Shown here: one piece after another, positions 13,869 through 14,136 of the stretch
Layout: the number at the start of each line of letters is the position of its first letter
Position numbering within the stretch: position 1 is the stretch's first letter
Origin: Actinomycetes bacterium
GTDB lineage: Bacteria; Actinomycetota; Acidimicrobiia; Acidimicrobiales; JAMCPL01
Direction of reading: 5' to 3'
Assembly (NCBI GenBank): GCA_021846725.1
Contig: JAJZWK010000031.1
Coordinates: forward strand, 1 to 14,136
DNA: 14,136 nt
Notes under the pieces: model-generated
What the model was told of the DNA's origin: nothing
Database searches by the model: none
The model's input: the letters and a program-made list of their open reading frames with translations, nothing else
Translations under genes and position numbers: made by a program

Positions 13869-14136
13869 TCAGCTTTGGCTATGACATCCTAATACTGGCG
13901 CGGAAAATCTTGCGATGCACGGTTTAGGAATCAGATTGAGTACGTCCACCTGGTACCGTCTAGTATCATTTAGCCTGTTCAGCAGGGGTGTCAGTCCTTC
14001 TAGTGTAATAAGGTGTGAAAACAACTGCCAATACAAGAGTTCGCCATGACGTAGTGGACACAACAGGGTCGGTATCGCTGCGCTATAGTTCAAAGTTGTA
14101 TCATATAGGAATTGGCAGAGCCCACAAAGGTACAAG
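13869..14136 (-). CDS. Possible C-terminal end of an unidentified protein (partial, doubtful)
   Basis: The minus-strand frame is open from the window edge to a TGA at 13869 and encodes about 88 residues, moderately hydrophobic and Leu-rich, with no motif I recognise. The only nearby start is a TTG at the very edge, so a real gene would have to begin outside the window. It may be a chance open frame. Confidence 0.18.
   Translation of the reverse strand, partial: LYLCGLCQFLYDTTLNYSAAIPTLLCPLRHGELLYWQLFSHLITLEGLTPLLNRLNDTRRYQVDVLNLIPKPCIARFSAPVLGCHSQS

Larger units (their letters stand above)
13757..14136. other. Right-end 380 bp without a confidently supported gene
   Basis: The segment holds the palindrome upstream of DUF167 and, from 13869 to the window edge on the minus strand, an open frame of about 88 codons that is still open at the edge. 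I see no tRNA, rRNA or CRISPR pattern. The + strand has no frame of note. Confidence 0.5.

Overview
The window looks like chromosomal DNA of a free-living, probably actinobacterial, organism of intermediate G+C. Supporting signs are an IcmA-type B12 mutase large subunit, a polyphosphate-glucokinase-like ROK kinase, an actinobacterial-looking SPPY DNA methyltransferase, and housekeeping genes scattered as single units on both strands. The extended MFS carrier and the moderate G+C would fit the acidophilic Acidimicrobiia, but that is inference only. Most genes use ATA heavily for isoleucine (27 of 38 Ile codons in the mutase). The methyltransferase does not (4 of 24).

Layout, left to right: the 3' end of a TlpA/ResA-like thioredoxin gene (+); the acyl-CoA mutase large subunit (+) and Sua5 threonylcarbamoyl-AMP synthase (+), close together; PurE (-) and a GH1 beta-glucosidase (-); a divergent spacer; an internally duplicated eight-helix membrane protein (+); a ROK glucokinase (+) and a DapA-family aldolase (+); an MFS transporter (-) with a large repeat-containing insertion between its last two helices; a purine-rich leader upstream of that gene; a DNA methyltransferase (-) with a broken frame coupled to its stop codon; a DUF167/YggU protein (-) preceded by a perfect 8-bp-arm palindrome; and a gene-poor right end.

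The genes do not form one pathway. GH1 glucosidase and ROK glucokinase could act in sequence (glucoside to glucose to glucose-6-phosphate), but they are on opposite strands and separated by a membrane protein gene. DapA feeds lysine/diaminopimelate synthesis, PurE purines and Sua5 tRNA t6A.

The most unusual signal is in the spacers. Three unrelated genes (TlpA-like, ROK kinase, MFS) each have their last few codons, stop codon and some following bases copied once more, exactly, 66 to 74 bp downstream (37, 32 and 26 bp). Several other spacers carry shorter local duplications. The methyltransferase region differs in codon use and carries a decayed ORF overlapping its stop as ATGA, which suggests a horizontally acquired and eroding cassette.
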